DNA from: Massilia sp. ST3
GTDB lineage: Bacteria; Pseudomonadota; Gammaproteobacteria; Burkholderiales; Burkholderiaceae_D
Direction: 5' to 3'
DNA length: 64,000 nt
Assembly: GCF_018119405.1 (NCBI RefSeq)
Contig: NZ_JAGPWC010000026.1
Location: 1 to 64,000 of the forward strand
Position numbers and translations under genes: made by a program. Below, piece by piece: positions 19,637-29,196 of this stretch. Under the pieces are notes generated by a model. That model saw only the letters and a list, made by a program, of their open reading frames with translations. It did not search any database and was not told the DNA's origin. How positions within the stretch are numbered: position 1 is the first letter of the stretch; each line of letters starts with the position of its first letter.

Positions 19637-20896
19637 TCAGCCTTGCGCCGGGGCGAGGCCGGCCGCCTGCCGCGGCGCCGCCTCGCGGATCGGCAGGTTG
19701 ACCAGGGCGGCGGCCAGGGCCAGCAGGATGTCGGCGTACCACATCCAGGTGTAGTCGCCGCTGTGCACGAAGGACAGGCCACCCAGCCAGGCGCCGAAGA
19801 AGCCGCCGATCTGGTGCGACAGCAGGGTGAGGCCGAACAGGGTCGCCAGGTAGCGCATGCCGAACAGCTTGCCCACCAGCCCGGCGGTCGGCGGCACCGT
19901 GGCCAGCCAGGTGAAGCCCAGCGCCGCGGCCATGATGTAGAAGGTCCAGGCGGTCTTGGGCGCCATGAGGTAGGCGACGATGATCAGGGCGCGGCTGCCG
20001 TAGATGATGGCCAGCAGGTGCTTCATGCGGTAGCGCGACGAGAGCGCGCCGGCCAGCAGGCTGCCCAGGATGTTGAACAGGCCGATCAGGGCCAGCGCGG
20101 TGGCCGAGACGCCGGCCGGCAGGCCGCACAGGGCAACCTCGCCCGGCAGGTGGGTGACCAGGAAGGCGATGTGGAAGCCGCAGGTGAAGAAACCCGCGTG
20201 CAGGCACAGGTAGCTGCGGTCGCGCATGGCCTGGCGCAGCTGTTCGGTGAGCGAGATCGCAGCGGGCAGCGGAATGGCCGTGCTGCTGATGGTGGGCGAT
20301 GCCGTCGCCTTCTTGCGGCGCAGCGGCCAGGACAGGGGAATGGTCAGCAAGGTGGCGGCGGCCATGGTCAGCATGGCCCAGACCCAGCCGGCGCCGGCGA
20401 TGATGGCCTGCATCAGCGGGGCGAACACGAACTGGCCGAAGGAGCCGCCGGCATTGATGAAGCCCGAGGCGAAGGCGCGGCGCGAGGCCGGCAGGCGCTG
20501 GGCGGTGGCGCCGATCAGGATCGAGAAGCTGCCCGCGCCGGCGCCCGCGGCCGACAGCACGCCCATGCTGAAGATCAGGCCCCACTCGCTGCTCATGAAG
20601 GGCGTGGCGGCCGTGCCCACGGCCAGCATCACGCCGCCCAGCACCAGCACGCGGCCGGGGCCGTACTTGTCGGCGACGGCGCCGAAGATGGGTTGCGAAG
20701 CGCCCCACAGGAGCTGGGCGACGGCCATGGCGAAGCTGATCGAGGCGATGCCGAGGCCGGTGGCGGTATTGATGGGAGACAGGAACAGGCCGGTAGTCAG
20801 GCGCGCGCCCATGGTGATCATCAGGATGGCGCTGGCGGCCAGGATCAGGGCCCAGGCGGCGCGCGGGGTCATCTCGGGTTGGGCGGTGCTCGTCAT
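19637..20896 (-). CDS. MFS transporter, oxalate/formate antiporter-like
   Basis: 419 residues with about 12 membrane helices. The N-terminal half GLFLSPINTATGLGIASIS ... FGAVADKYGPGRVLVLGG carries the MFS loop 2-3 motif (D-K-Y-G-x-G-R). The pattern resembles the OFA (oxalate:formate antiporter) and related monocarboxylate group; substrate not assignable. AGGAG sits upstream of the start. It is followed by a coupled 102-residue protein. Confidence 0.88.
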   Translation of the reverse strand: MTSTAQPEMTPRAAWALILAASAILMITMGARLTTGLFLSPINTATGLGIASISFAMAVAQLLWGASQPIFGAVADKYGPGRVLVLGGVMLAVGTAATPFMSSEWGLIFSMGVLSAAGAGAGSFSILIGATAQRLPASRRAFASGFINAGGSFGQFVFAPLMQAIIAGAGWVWAMLTMAAATLLTIPLSWPLRRKKATASPTISSTAIPLPAAISLTEQLRQAMRDRSYLCLHAGFFTCGFHIAFLVTHLPGEVALCGLPAGVSATALALIGLFNILGSLLAGALSSRYRMKHLLAIIYGSRALIIVAYLMAPKTAWTFYIMAAALGFTWLATVPPTAGLVGKLFGMRYLATLFGLTLLSHQIGGFFGAWLGGLSFVHSGDYTWMWYADILLALAAALVNLPIREAAPRQAAGLAPAQG

Positions 20897-20919
20897 GCTG
20901 TCTCCTGCGAAAGCCTAAA

Positions 20920-21060
20920 CGTAGGGTGGGCGGGGTCACTTGGGCCAATGGTCCGAGTTACGAACGTCCACGCGGTGATCGTTGGCGGCAAGATCATCGA
21001 GGCCGAGATCGGAGCCGTTAACAATCGCCGCGTGGACGAGAAAGCCGTCTATCCTACGAA
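20920..21060. repeat. Degenerate pair of repeat family B
   Basis: Left copy starts CGTAGGGTGGGCGGGG (20920) and reaches GTCCACGCGG with an interrupting stretch; right copy is CGCGTGGACGAGAAAGCCGT then CTATCCTACGAA in inverted orientation. It fills the space between the MFS start and the ispF stop; the right copy sits just past the ispF stop and may help end that transcript. Confidence 0.6.
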
Positions 21061-21095
21061 TTATAGTGCAATTACACGCAATTGCACCGAAGGCA

Positions 21096-21605
21096 TCATT
21101 CCGCCCGAATCAAGAGCGCCACCGCCTCCGCCGCCATGCCCTCTTCCCGCCCCAGGAAGCCGAGCTTCTCATTGGTCTTGGCCTTGATGTTGACCTGCTG
21201 CGGCGACACCCCCACGTCCTCGGCGATGCGCGACACCATCTGGGGGATGTGCGGCGCCATCTTGGGCGCCTGCGCGATGATGGTCGCGTCGATGTTGCCG
21301 ATGGTGTAGCCGGCGTTCAGCACGCGGTGGGCCACCTCGCGCAGCAGGGTGCGCGAATCGGCGCCCGCGAACATGGGGTCGGTATCGGGGAAGTGCTTGC
21401 CGATATCGCCCAGCGCGGCCGCGCCCAGCATGGCGTCGATGATCGCGTGCAGCAGCACGTCGGCGTCCGAGTGGCCGAGCAGGCCCAGGCGGTGGGGAAT
21501 CGTCACGCCGCCGACGATGAGCTTGCGCCCTTCGACCAGCGCGTGGCAGTCGTAGCCGGTTCCGATGCGGAAAGGCGGAGTGGGATTGTAGGATGCGAGT
21601 GCCAT
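21096..21605 (-). CDS. ispF: 2-C-methyl-D-erythritol 2,4-cyclodiphosphate synthase
   Basis: 169 residues. Fifth step of the MEP isoprenoid pathway: cyclises CDP-ME 2-phosphate with release of CMP; a zinc trimer in the cytoplasm. GTGYDCHAL (Asp and His zinc ligands), [20 protein letters not shown] and [12 protein letters not shown] are the family motifs, and [13 protein letters not shown] ends it. It follows ispD by 6 bases, the usual pairing. A repeat hairpin lies downstream. Confidence 0.97.
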   Translation of the reverse strand: MALASYNPTPPFRIGTGYDCHALVEGRKLIVGGVTIPHRLGLLGHSDADVLLHAIIDAMLGAAALGDIGKHFPDTDPMFAGADSRTLLREVAHRVLNAGYTIGNIDATIIAQAPKMAPHIPQMVSRIAEDVGVSPQQVNIKAKTNEKLGFLGREEGMAAEAVALLIRAE

Positions 21606-21611
21606 ATCTTC

Positions 21612-22334
21612 TCAGTTCTTCTCAGTCGGTTGCGACGCCGCCAGGTACATCTCGGCGATCCGGATGTCGGCCGGCAGCGTCACCTTCAGGTTGCAGGGAT
21701 GTCCTTCCACTAACTTGGGGGCCAGTCCGAGCGCTTCAACCGCACTGGCGTCATCGGTGATCGCTTCCGGGTCGGTGGCCGCGTCGAGTGCGCGCAGCAG
21801 CAGGCGGTGGCGGAACATCTGCGGGGTCTGGGCCAGCCACAGGCTGTCGCGCGGCACGGTCGTGACCTCCCCGGCCACGCTGCGCTTCACGGTGTCGACC
21901 ACCGGCAGGGCCAGCAGGCCGCCGACCGGATCGTCGCCCGTCTCTTGGATGAGGCGCGCGATCAGCCCGGCGTTCAGGCCCGGGCGGGCCGCGTCATGGA
22001 CCAGCACCCAGTCGTGCTCGGTGAGCGTGCCGCCCAGCTGGCGCAGGCCGTTGCGGATCGACTCCATGCGGGTCGCGCCGCCGCAGCGCAGCACAGTCAC
22101 GCCCTGCTCCGGCAGGATGCCGTCGATGTAGGCGTCGCCGAGGCTGACCACGACATAGGTGTGGGCGATCAGGGGGCTGGACAGGAAGGCGTCGAGCGTG
22201 TGGCGCAGCATGGGCTTGCCGTTGATCGGCAGGTACTGCTTGGGGCTGCCGGCGGCCATGCGCGCGCCGACCCCGGCCGCCGGAATCAGGGCCACGTAGC
22301 GTGGGTCCTGGCGCTGAATTGCTGTGTTCGTCAT
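21612..22334 (-). CDS. ispD: 2-C-methyl-D-erythritol 4-phosphate cytidylyltransferase
   Basis: 240 residues. Third step of the MEP pathway: joins MEP with CTP to give CDP-ME. Nucleotide-binding PAAGVGARMAAGSPKQYLPI, VHDAARPGL and the C-terminal LVEGHPCNLKVT motifs are all present. The start overlaps the stop of the upstream HExxH gene by one base (TAATG), so the two are coupled. It is encoded with ispF. Confidence 0.97.
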   Translation of the reverse strand: MTNTAIQRQDPRYVALIPAAGVGARMAAGSPKQYLPINGKPMLRHTLDAFLSSPLIAHTYVVVSLGDAYIDGILPEQGVTVLRCGGATRMESIRNGLRQLGGTLTEHDWVLVHDAARPGLNAGLIARLIQETGDDPVGGLLALPVVDTVKRSVAGEVTTVPRDSLWLAQTPQMFRHRLLLRALDAATDPEAITDDASAVEALGLAPKLVEGHPCNLKVTLPADIRIAEMYLAASQPTEKN

Positions 22335-23035
22335 TAGGTCTTGCTTCGTCTTGCCTGTTTAATCAGAGACTGTACCTCACCTGCGCAAACCTTGCCGAGG
22401 CGGGCGTATTCCTGCGGCGAATCGATCGCCGCCTGAAGGCTTTCGACACGCGCCATCTCGCTTTTAATATAGGCCATCCAGCCGCTGTCGATCTCGCGCT
22501 GGAGCAGGGATTGCGCCTGGCCCAGGCGCGCATACAGGGGCTTGGCTTCGAAGCGCTGGGCCAGCGCGGCGCGCACCCTGGCCTCGGCCTTGGGCAGGTA
22601 GTCGAGGTAGGTGTTGAGGTGACGCATCTCGTGCGCCAGCACCTCCTGGTAGGCGCAGGAACCCGCGGGAAACTCGCGTCCGATGTAGACGACGATCGGC
22701 AGGTAGGTCAGGCTGACCTCGACACGGGCCGCGATGCATTCGTAGCCGCTGGCGGGATCGCTCAGCATGCGCCCGCCTACCTTGATGCCGACCCGCGACT
22801 CGGTATGGGTCAGGCCGAGCACCCAGGCGTTGGCGCGCGCCCCGCCCTTCAGGCGTGTCAGGTCATGGTAGGAGCGGGTGTGGTCGATGCGGTAGCCCTG
22901 CTGGCGGCTGACGACCACCGACACCGCGCGCTCGAGCGTGTCCTCGCAGCGGGCCTGCAAGGGCGTACGCGCCTGCGCCGCCGCTTCCTGCGCCACCAGC
23001 GAGCAGGTCAGCAGGAGCGCAGGCAGCGGCTTCAT
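22334..23035 (-). CDS. Secreted putative zinc metallopeptidase (HExxH), unknown family
   Basis: 233 residues with a cleavable signal (MKPLPALLLTCSLVAQEAAA). The motif LAHEMRHLNTYLDY holds H135-E136-x-x-H139, the zinc-binding signature of metallopeptidases. Cysteines C30, C100 and C127 suggest disulfides in the periplasm. It might be an M48/M78-like or DUF-type peptidase, but I cannot place it; an HExxH may also arise by chance. It sits 4 bases after nudF and 1 base into ispD, in the same transcript as two isoprenoid genes, with no clear functional link. Confidence 0.7.
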   Translation of the reverse strand: MKPLPALLLTCSLVAQEAAAQARTPLQARCEDTLERAVSVVVSRQQGYRIDHTRSYHDLTRLKGGARANAWVLGLTHTESRVGIKVGGRMLSDPASGYECIAARVEVSLTYLPIVVYIGREFPAGSCAYQEVLAHEMRHLNTYLDYLPKAEARVRAALAQRFEAKPLYARLGQAQSLLQREIDSGWMAYIKSEMARVESLQAAIDSPQEYARLGKVCAGEVQSLIKQARRSKT

Positions 23036-23039
23036 CGCT

Positions 23040-23597
23040 TCAAGCCGGCGTCCAGCTGCCCGAGAGGATCTTTTCCAGCCAGAAGGTCCCGATGATCGTC
23101 TTGACGTCGGTGATCTCGCCGCGCTGGACCATGCCCAGCAGTTCGGGAACCGTGGCCGTGAAGGTCTCGAGGAATTCGCCCTCGTCGAGCTTCTGCTCGC
23201 CGGCGGTCAGGTCTTCGGCCAGGAACAGTTCGAGGTGCTCGTCCGAATAGGCGATCGCGTTGTGGATGGTGCAGACGAAGCGCCACTTGGCCGCCGTGTA
23301 GCCGGTTTCCTCTTCCAGCTCGCGCTTGGCGCAGTCCAGGTGGTCCTCGCCCGGGTCGATCTTCCCGGCCGGGAATTCAATGAAGACCTGGGAATTCGGA
23401 TAGCGGAACTGGCGCTCGAGCAGCACGCGGCCGTCGGGCAGCAGCGGCAGGATCACGACGGCACCGGGGTGGCGGATGAATTCGCGATGGCTTTCCGCAC
23501 CGTTCGGCAGGCGGATGCGGTCGCGTTCGACTTTCAGGAAGGGACCATCGTAGACGACGCCGCCGTCGAGGCGGGTTTCTTTCAATTCCACGGTCAT
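23040..23597 (-). CDS. nudF: NUDIX hydrolase, ADP-ribose pyrophosphatase
   Basis: 185 residues from MTVELKE. The Nudix box GKIDPGEDHLDCAKRELEEETGY is complete (G-x5-E-x7-REUxEExGU; catalytic glutamates in REL-EE). The LPNGAESHREFIRHPGAVVIL N-terminal part and overall length match NudF-type ADP-sugar pyrophosphatases, which split ADP-ribose to AMP and ribose 5-phosphate. It is in the same run as the complex I genes and DUF2818, a frequent betaproteobacterial order. The ATG at 23597 has CTGGAG upstream; a longer frame to 23675 lacks support. Confidence 0.9.
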   Translation of the reverse strand: MTVELKETRLDGGVVYDGPFLKVERDRIRLPNGAESHREFIRHPGAVVILPLLPDGRVLLERQFRYPNSQVFIEFPAGKIDPGEDHLDCAKRELEEETGYTAAKWRFVCTIHNAIAYSDEHLELFLAEDLTAGEQKLDEGEFLETFTATVPELLGMVQRGEITDVKTIIGTFWLEKILSGSWTPA

Positions 23598-23720
23598 GCA
23601 GACTCCAGTAGGATTGGCGGCTTTGCCGCCGACGCGTTCAACCGGCGTATCCCGATCGCGCAACGAAACCCACATGCAAACGCGCGTTGAACGCCAACGA
23701 AAAAACGGCCCGCAGGCCGT

Positions 23721-24044
23721 TCAAGCGCGACGCTTGCGCAGGTAACGCCAGACAAATCCGGGAAACGCCAGCACGAGGAACAGGCATCCGGTCACCGCAT
23801 AGAATTCCCAGTTCTGCGCGAAGGCGCCACCGATCCGGGATTCCAGCAGCCGGGCTACCGCGCCGACAAGGAAGTATAAGACAATTAACTCGAGCAGGCG
23901 CAGCGGGAAGCGTTTGTTGTGCGCTCCGCCACCGGGCGTGGATTTCAGGGGAATGAAACCGAACACGCGCTCGGTGAGGAAAGGCAGGTTGGCGGCCGCC
24001 ACACTCAGGGCGACCACCAGCCAGACTGCCAGTGAAACGTCCAC
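23721..24044 (-). CDS. DUF2818 family membrane protein
   Basis: 107 residues with three membrane helices (LAVWLVVALSVAAANLPFL, LLELIVLYFLVGAVARLLE, FYAVTGCLFLVLAFPGFVW). DUF2818 proteins are found directly after nuoN in betaproteobacteria; here the start lies 4 bases past the nuoN stop. The function is unknown; a role in complex I assembly or stability is only an inference from position. Confidence 0.9.
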   Translation of the reverse strand: MDVSLAVWLVVALSVAAANLPFLTERVFGFIPLKSTPGGGAHNKRFPLRLLELIVLYFLVGAVARLLESRIGGAFAQNWEFYAVTGCLFLVLAFPGFVWRYLRKRRA

Positions 24045-24048
24045 CAGC

Positions 24049-25566
24049 TTATTTTGCGAGGGTCGCCTGCATGGTGGTGTAGCACACCGCCAGCAGCCAG
24101 CCCGGAACGATACCCAGCACGACCACGGCGATGCCGTTGAGCGACATCACGGCGCGCATGTCGGCCGGGGTGTGGATCGCGTTGGTGTCCACCGCTTCGT
24201 CGAACCAGATGGTCTTGACGATGCGCAGGTAGTAGAAGGCGCCGATCAGCGAGAACATCACCGCGACGACGGCCAGCCACACCATGCCGGCGTTGGCGAC
24301 GGCCTGCAGCACGGCCCACTTGGCCATGAAGCCGACCATCGGCGGCACGCCCGCCAGCGAGAACATCAGGATGGTCATGACGATCGCGAACCACGGCGAA
24401 CGCTTGCCCAGGCCCTTGAAGTCGACGATGTGCTCGGCTTCATGGCCGGCGCGCGCCAGCATCATGATCAGGCCGAAGCTGCCGACCGTGGTCAGGACGT
24501 AGGTGATGGCGTAGTACATCGCGGCGCTGTAGGCGCTGGCGGCGTTCTCGGTGTTGCCGTCGACCACGCCCACCACCATGGCGAGCAGGACGAAGCCCAT
24601 CTGCGCGATGGTCGAGTAGGCCAGCATGCGCTTGATGTTGGTCTGGGCGATCGCGGTCAGGTTACCGAAGGCCAGCGACAGCACGGCCAGGACCATCAGC
24701 ATCTGCTGCCAGTCGAAGGCCACCGAGGGCAGCGCCTCGACCAGCACGCGGATCGCCATGGCGAAGGTCGCCAGCTTCGGTGCGCCGCCCAGCAGCAGGG
24801 TCACGGCGGTCGGCGAACCCTGGTAGACGTCCGGCACCCACATGTGGAAAGGCACCACGCCCAGCTTGAAGGCCAGGCCGGCCACCAGGAACACCAGGCC
24901 GAACACCAGGATGGTGCGGTTGCCTGCTTCCGCGTTCGCGGTGAGTTGACCGATGGCGGTGATGTCCAGCGAACCGGTGGCGCCGTAGATCATCGAGATG
25001 CCGTACAGCAGGAAGCCCGATGCGAGCGCGCCCAGGATGAAGTACTTCATCGCGGCTTCGGTCGACACGGCGTGGTCGCGGCGCAGGGCCACGAGGGCGT
25101 ACAGCGAGAGCGACATCAGTTCCAGGCCCAGGTAGAGCGAGAGCATGCTGTTACCCGAGATCATGATCATCTGGCCCAGCATCGAGAACAGCGCGAGCAC
25201 GTAGAACTCGCCGCCCAGGTTACCCGACATCATGCTGCGGTCGCCCGCGTACTGGCGCGAATACACAAGGGTCATGGCGGTGGCCAGGTAGGTGAACAGC
25301 TTGAGCAGGTTCGACATCGGGTCGGCCACGTACATGCCATTGAAGGTGTACACGGTCGCGCCGGCGTTGAAGTCGGCCATGGTCAGCACGGCGCAGCCGG
25401 CGATGCTCAGGAGGGTCAGCGCGTAGGTCAGGGTGCGCTTGCCCTCCTTCAGGAACATGTCGATCAGCAGGATCGCGGACGCCGCGATCAAGAGGAAGAT
25501 TTCAGCATAGACCGGCGCCAGGTTGACGTCGGTCGCCGCTTGCAAAGTCGTAGTCATTTCGTTCAT
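24049..25566 (-). CDS. nuoN: NADH-quinone oxidoreductase subunit N
   Basis: 505 residues, about 14 membrane helices. One of the three antiporter-like proton pumps of complex I (with L and M). It holds LSLYLGLELMSLSLYALVAL, KYFILGALASGFLLYG and LAYSTIAQMGFVLLA, the conserved helices with the key Glu and Lys residues. The start is taken as ATG 25566 (7 bases past nuoM); a second in-frame ATG at 25557 is possible. It is the last nuo gene and is followed closely by DUF2818. Confidence 0.95.
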   Translation of the reverse strand: MNEMTTTLQAATDVNLAPVYAEIFLLIAASAILLIDMFLKEGKRTLTYALTLLSIAGCAVLTMADFNAGATVYTFNGMYVADPMSNLLKLFTYLATAMTLVYSRQYAGDRSMMSGNLGGEFYVLALFSMLGQMIMISGNSMLSLYLGLELMSLSLYALVALRRDHAVSTEAAMKYFILGALASGFLLYGISMIYGATGSLDITAIGQLTANAEAGNRTILVFGLVFLVAGLAFKLGVVPFHMWVPDVYQGSPTAVTLLLGGAPKLATFAMAIRVLVEALPSVAFDWQQMLMVLAVLSLAFGNLTAIAQTNIKRMLAYSTIAQMGFVLLAMVVGVVDGNTENAASAYSAAMYYAITYVLTTVGSFGLIMMLARAGHEAEHIVDFKGLGKRSPWFAIVMTILMFSLAGVPPMVGFMAKWAVLQAVANAGMVWLAVVAVMFSLIGAFYYLRIVKTIWFDEAVDTNAIHTPADMRAVMSLNGIAVVVLGIVPGWLLAVCYTTMQATLAK

Positions 25567-25573
25567 GGCGATA

Positions 25574-27073
25574 TTAAGGCAGCTTGCTGACTGCAACGTG
25601 CTGCAGCAGGTCGGTGACCGAGGTCTGCAGGGTTTCGGCGATCGGGGCCGGGTACAGGCCCATCCACAGGGTGGCGATGGCCAGGACGCCCAGGATGGCG
25701 AACTCGCGGCCGTTCAGGTCGGTCAGCTCGGCCACGTGCTTGTGGACGATGGAACCGAAGATGACGCGCTTGACCATCCACAGCGAGTAGGCCGCGCCCA
25801 GGATCAGGGCGGTGCCAGCCAGCAGGCCGGTCCAGAAGTTGAACTCGACGGCGCCCAGGATGACCATGAACTCGCCGATGAAGCCCGAGGTGGCCGGCAG
25901 GCCGGCGTTGGCCATCGAGAACAGCACGGCGAAGGCGGCGAACTTCGGCATCGTGTTGACCACGCCACCATAATCCGCGATTTCACGCGAGTGGACGCGG
26001 TCGTAGAGCACGCCGATGCAGAGGAACATCGCGCCCGACACGAAGCCGTGCGAGATCGACTGCATCAGACCGCCCTGCACGCCCAGGTCGTTGAACATGA
26101 AGAAGCCCAGGGTGACGAAGCCCATGTGGGCGATCGACGAGTAAGCCACCAGTTTCTTCATGTCCTTCTGGACCAGAGCCACCAGGCCGATGTAGATCAC
26201 GGCGATCAGGGACAGCACGATGACGACCGGGGCCAGGTAGTGCGAGGCGTCCGGGGTGATCGGCAGGGAGAAACGCAGGAAACCGTAGGCGCCCAGCTTC
26301 AGCATGATCGCGGCCAGCACCACGGAACCGCCGGTCGGCGCTTCCACGTGGGCGTCCGGCAGCCAGGTGTGCACCGGCCACATCGGAACCTTCACGGCGA
26401 AGGCCATGAAGAAGGCGATGAAGATCAGCACCTGCTCGTTCATCGTCAGCGGCAGGCGGTGCCACTCGAGGATGTCGAAGGAACCCGACAGGTTGTACAG
26501 GTAGATGATCGCGACCAGGGTCAGCAGCGAGCCGAAGAAGGTGTACAGGAAGAACTTGAATGCCGCGTACACACGGTTCGGGCCGCCGAACACGCCGATG
26601 ATGATGTACATCGGGATCAGGGTGGCTTCGAAGAAGAAGTAGAACAGCAGGCCGTCCATGGCGCAGAACACGCCGATCATCAGGCCCGACAGGATCAGGA
26701 AGGAACCCATGTACTGGGCCACGCGCTCCTCGATCACCTGCCATGCCGCCAGCACCACGATGATGGTGATGAAGGCGGTCAGCGGGACGAACCACAGCGA
26801 CAGGCCGTCCACGCCCAGCTTGTAGAACACATTGAAGCGTTCGATCCAGGCGGCCGCTTCATAGAACTGCATGCCGTGGGCGGCATTGTCGAAGTTGGCG
26901 ATCAGCGGCAGGGTCGGCAGGAAGCTGACCACGGCGCCGACCAGCGACAGCATGCGGACCAGGCCCGCATTCTTGTCGCGGCCGACGGCCAGTACGATCA
27001 GGCCGAAGACGATCGGAAGCCAGATCGCCAGGCTCAGGTACGGTGGAAATGTAGAAATCGTTGACTGCATCAT
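25574..27073 (-). CDS. nuoM: NADH-quinone oxidoreductase subunit M
   Basis: 499 residues, about 14 membrane helices. Antiporter-like proton-pumping subunit in the membrane arm of complex I. Diagnostic segments are LFYFFFEATLIPMYIIIG (the conserved Glu), PMWPVHTWLPDAHVEAPT and KKLVAYSSIAHMGFVTLG. Two adjacent ATG codons (27073, 27070) form the start. It is 21 bases from nuoL and 7 from nuoN. Confidence 0.96.
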   Translation of the reverse strand: MMQSTISTFPPYLSLAIWLPIVFGLIVLAVGRDKNAGLVRMLSLVGAVVSFLPTLPLIANFDNAAHGMQFYEAAAWIERFNVFYKLGVDGLSLWFVPLTAFITIIVVLAAWQVIEERVAQYMGSFLILSGLMIGVFCAMDGLLFYFFFEATLIPMYIIIGVFGGPNRVYAAFKFFLYTFFGSLLTLVAIIYLYNLSGSFDILEWHRLPLTMNEQVLIFIAFFMAFAVKVPMWPVHTWLPDAHVEAPTGGSVVLAAIMLKLGAYGFLRFSLPITPDASHYLAPVVIVLSLIAVIYIGLVALVQKDMKKLVAYSSIAHMGFVTLGFFMFNDLGVQGGLMQSISHGFVSGAMFLCIGVLYDRVHSREIADYGGVVNTMPKFAAFAVLFSMANAGLPATSGFIGEFMVILGAVEFNFWTGLLAGTALILGAAYSLWMVKRVIFGSIVHKHVAELTDLNGREFAILGVLAIATLWMGLYPAPIAETLQTSVTDLLQHVAVSKLP

Positions 27074-27094
27074 GTTTGTTTTCTCTGCCTCTGA

Positions 27095-29158
27095 TTAACC
27101 GCGCCAGAACGGGAAGAAGTACAGCAGGGCTCCAACCACGCCCGCGATCATGACGAACGCGTAGTGGTAGATGTAGCCGGTCTGGGCGGTACGGGTGATG
27201 CCCGAGAACCAGCCCACCAGCTTGGCCGAGCCGTTGACGATCAGGCCGTCGATCAGGCCGCGGTCGCCCACTTTCCACAGGCCGCCGCCCACGGCGCGCG
27301 CGCCGCCGGCGAACACGAACTGGTTGAACTTGTCCATGTAGTACTTGTTGTCCAGCAGGGTGTGCAGCGGCTTGAACTTGGCATAGAACCAGGCCGGCAC
27401 GCGCGGGTTGATCATGTAGCAGTAGTAAGCCAGCGCCACGCCGGCCAGGGCCAGCCAGAACGGTGCGGTCTGCAGGCCATGGATCGCCATGCCGGCGGCG
27501 CCGTGGAACTCTTCGCGCAGGGTTTCCATCGCCGGGTGGTTCTCGCCGACGAAGATCACGTTGTTGAAGAAGTCGCCATGCAGCATCGGGCCGATCGCGA
27601 TGTAGCCGATGATGACCGACGGGATCGCCAGCAGGACCAGCGGCAGGGTCACGACCCACGGCGACTCGTGCGGCTTGTCGCCCGGCTGCAGGCCGTGGTG
27701 GTGATGGTCGTCGCCATGCTCGTCTTCTTCATGGTGCGCATCCGAGTCGTGGCCTTCGCTGTGCGGCTGCGGATTGTTCCAGCGCGATTCGCCATGGAAG
27801 ACCATGAAGTACATGCGGAACGAGTAGAAGGCGGTCACGAAGACCCCGGCCAGCACCGCGAAGTAGGCGAAGCCCGCGCCCGGGATGTTCGAGGCGTGCA
27901 CCGCTTCGATGATCGAGTCCTTCGAGTAGAAACCGGCGAAGAACGGGGTGCCGATCAGGGCCAGCGAGCCGAGCAGCGAGGTGATCCAGGTGATCGGCAT
28001 GTACTTGCGCAGGCCGCCCATGTTGCGCATGTCCTGGTCGTGGTGCATGCCGATGATGACCGAACCCGCGCCTAGGAACAGCAGCGCCTTGAAGAAGGCG
28101 TGGGTCATCAGGTGGAACACGGCTACCGAGTAGGCCGAGGCGCCCAGCGCGACGGTCATGTAGCCCAGCTGAGAAAGCGTGGAATAAGCCACAACGCGCT
28201 TGATGTCGTTCTGGATGATGCCCAGGAAGCCCATGAACAGCGCGGTGATGGCGCCGATCACGATCACGAAGGACAGCGCGGCGTCCGACAGCTCGAACAG
28301 CGGCGACATGCGCGACACCATGAAGATGCCGGCGGTAACCATGGTCGCGGCGTGGATCAGCGCCGAGATCGGGGTCGGGCCTTCCATCGAGTCCGGCAGC
28401 CAGACGTGCAGCGGGAACTGCGCCGATTTACCCATCGCGCCGATGAACAGGCAGATGCAGGCGGCGGTCAGGAGCGGCCAACCCAGGCCAGGCACGGTCA
28501 TGCCGGCCAGCTTGTCGGCTTGCGCGAAGACTTCGTTGTACTGCATGGTGCCCGAGGCCGCCAGCAGGAGGCCGATGCCCAGGATGAAGCCGAAGTCGCC
28601 CACGCGGTTGACCAGGAAGGCCTTCATGTTCGCGAAGATCGCGGTCGGACGGGTGTACCAGAAGCCGATCAGGAGATACGAGACCAGGCCCACCGCTTCC
28701 CAGCCGAAGAACAGCTGGAGGAAGTTGTTGGACATGACCAGCATCAGCATCGAGAAGGTGAACAGCGAGATGTACGAGAAGAAGCGGTTGTAGCCTTCGT
28801 CCTCGGCCATGTAGCCGATCGTGTAGATGTGGACCATCAGCGACACCGAGGTCACCACGCACATCATCATCGCCGACAGCGTATCGATCTGGAAGCCGAC
28901 CGCCATCTTGAGCGTGCCGACCGTCATCCAGGTGTAGATATCGCCGTTGAAGGTCGCGCCGTCCAGCACGTCCATCAGGGTCATCACGGAGATGACCAGC
29001 GCGATCGCCACGCCGAGGATGGTCGCGGTATGCGACACCTTGCGGCCGACCACGTTGCCGAAGAACTTGGTGCCCAGCAGGCCGGCGATCGCCGAGCCCG
29101 CGAGCGGCGCCAGGGGCACCGCCAGTAAGAGATTAGGGTTGAGAATTTGCCCCGCCAT
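27095..29158 (-). CDS. nuoL: NADH-quinone oxidoreductase subunit L
   Basis: 687 residues, about 16 membrane helices plus the long C-terminal lateral helix. The distal antiporter-like proton pump of complex I. Motifs: LQLFFGWEAVGLVSYLLIGF, AQFPLHVWLPDSMEGPTP and KRVVAYSTLSQLGYMTV. Around residues 470-495 a hydrophilic loop rich in His, Asp and Glu (HHEEDEHGDDHHHHG) follows a Trp-Asn-Asn-Pro segment, longer and more His-rich than in E. coli. It lies between nuoK (38 bases) and nuoM (21 bases). Confidence 0.96.
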   Translation of the reverse strand: MAGQILNPNLLLAVPLAPLAGSAIAGLLGTKFFGNVVGRKVSHTATILGVAIALVISVMTLMDVLDGATFNGDIYTWMTVGTLKMAVGFQIDTLSAMMMCVVTSVSLMVHIYTIGYMAEDEGYNRFFSYISLFTFSMLMLVMSNNFLQLFFGWEAVGLVSYLLIGFWYTRPTAIFANMKAFLVNRVGDFGFILGIGLLLAASGTMQYNEVFAQADKLAGMTVPGLGWPLLTAACICLFIGAMGKSAQFPLHVWLPDSMEGPTPISALIHAATMVTAGIFMVSRMSPLFELSDAALSFVIVIGAITALFMGFLGIIQNDIKRVVAYSTLSQLGYMTVALGASAYSVAVFHLMTHAFFKALLFLGAGSVIIGMHHDQDMRNMGGLRKYMPITWITSLLGSLALIGTPFFAGFYSKDSIIEAVHASNIPGAGFAYFAVLAGVFVTAFYSFRMYFMVFHGESRWNNPQPHSEGHDSDAHHEEDEHGDDHHHHGLQPGDKPHESPWVVTLPLVLLAIPSVIIGYIAIGPMLHGDFFNNVIFVGENHPAMETLREEFHGAAGMAIHGLQTAPFWLALAGVALAYYCYMINPRVPAWFYAKFKPLHTLLDNKYYMDKFNQFVFAGGARAVGGGLWKVGDRGLIDGLIVNGSAKLVGWFSGITRTAQTGYIYHYAFVMIAGVVGALLYFFPFWRG

Positions 29159-29196
29159 GTTGAACCTTATTCGTTATTGTTTATCAAGCGAGACCG

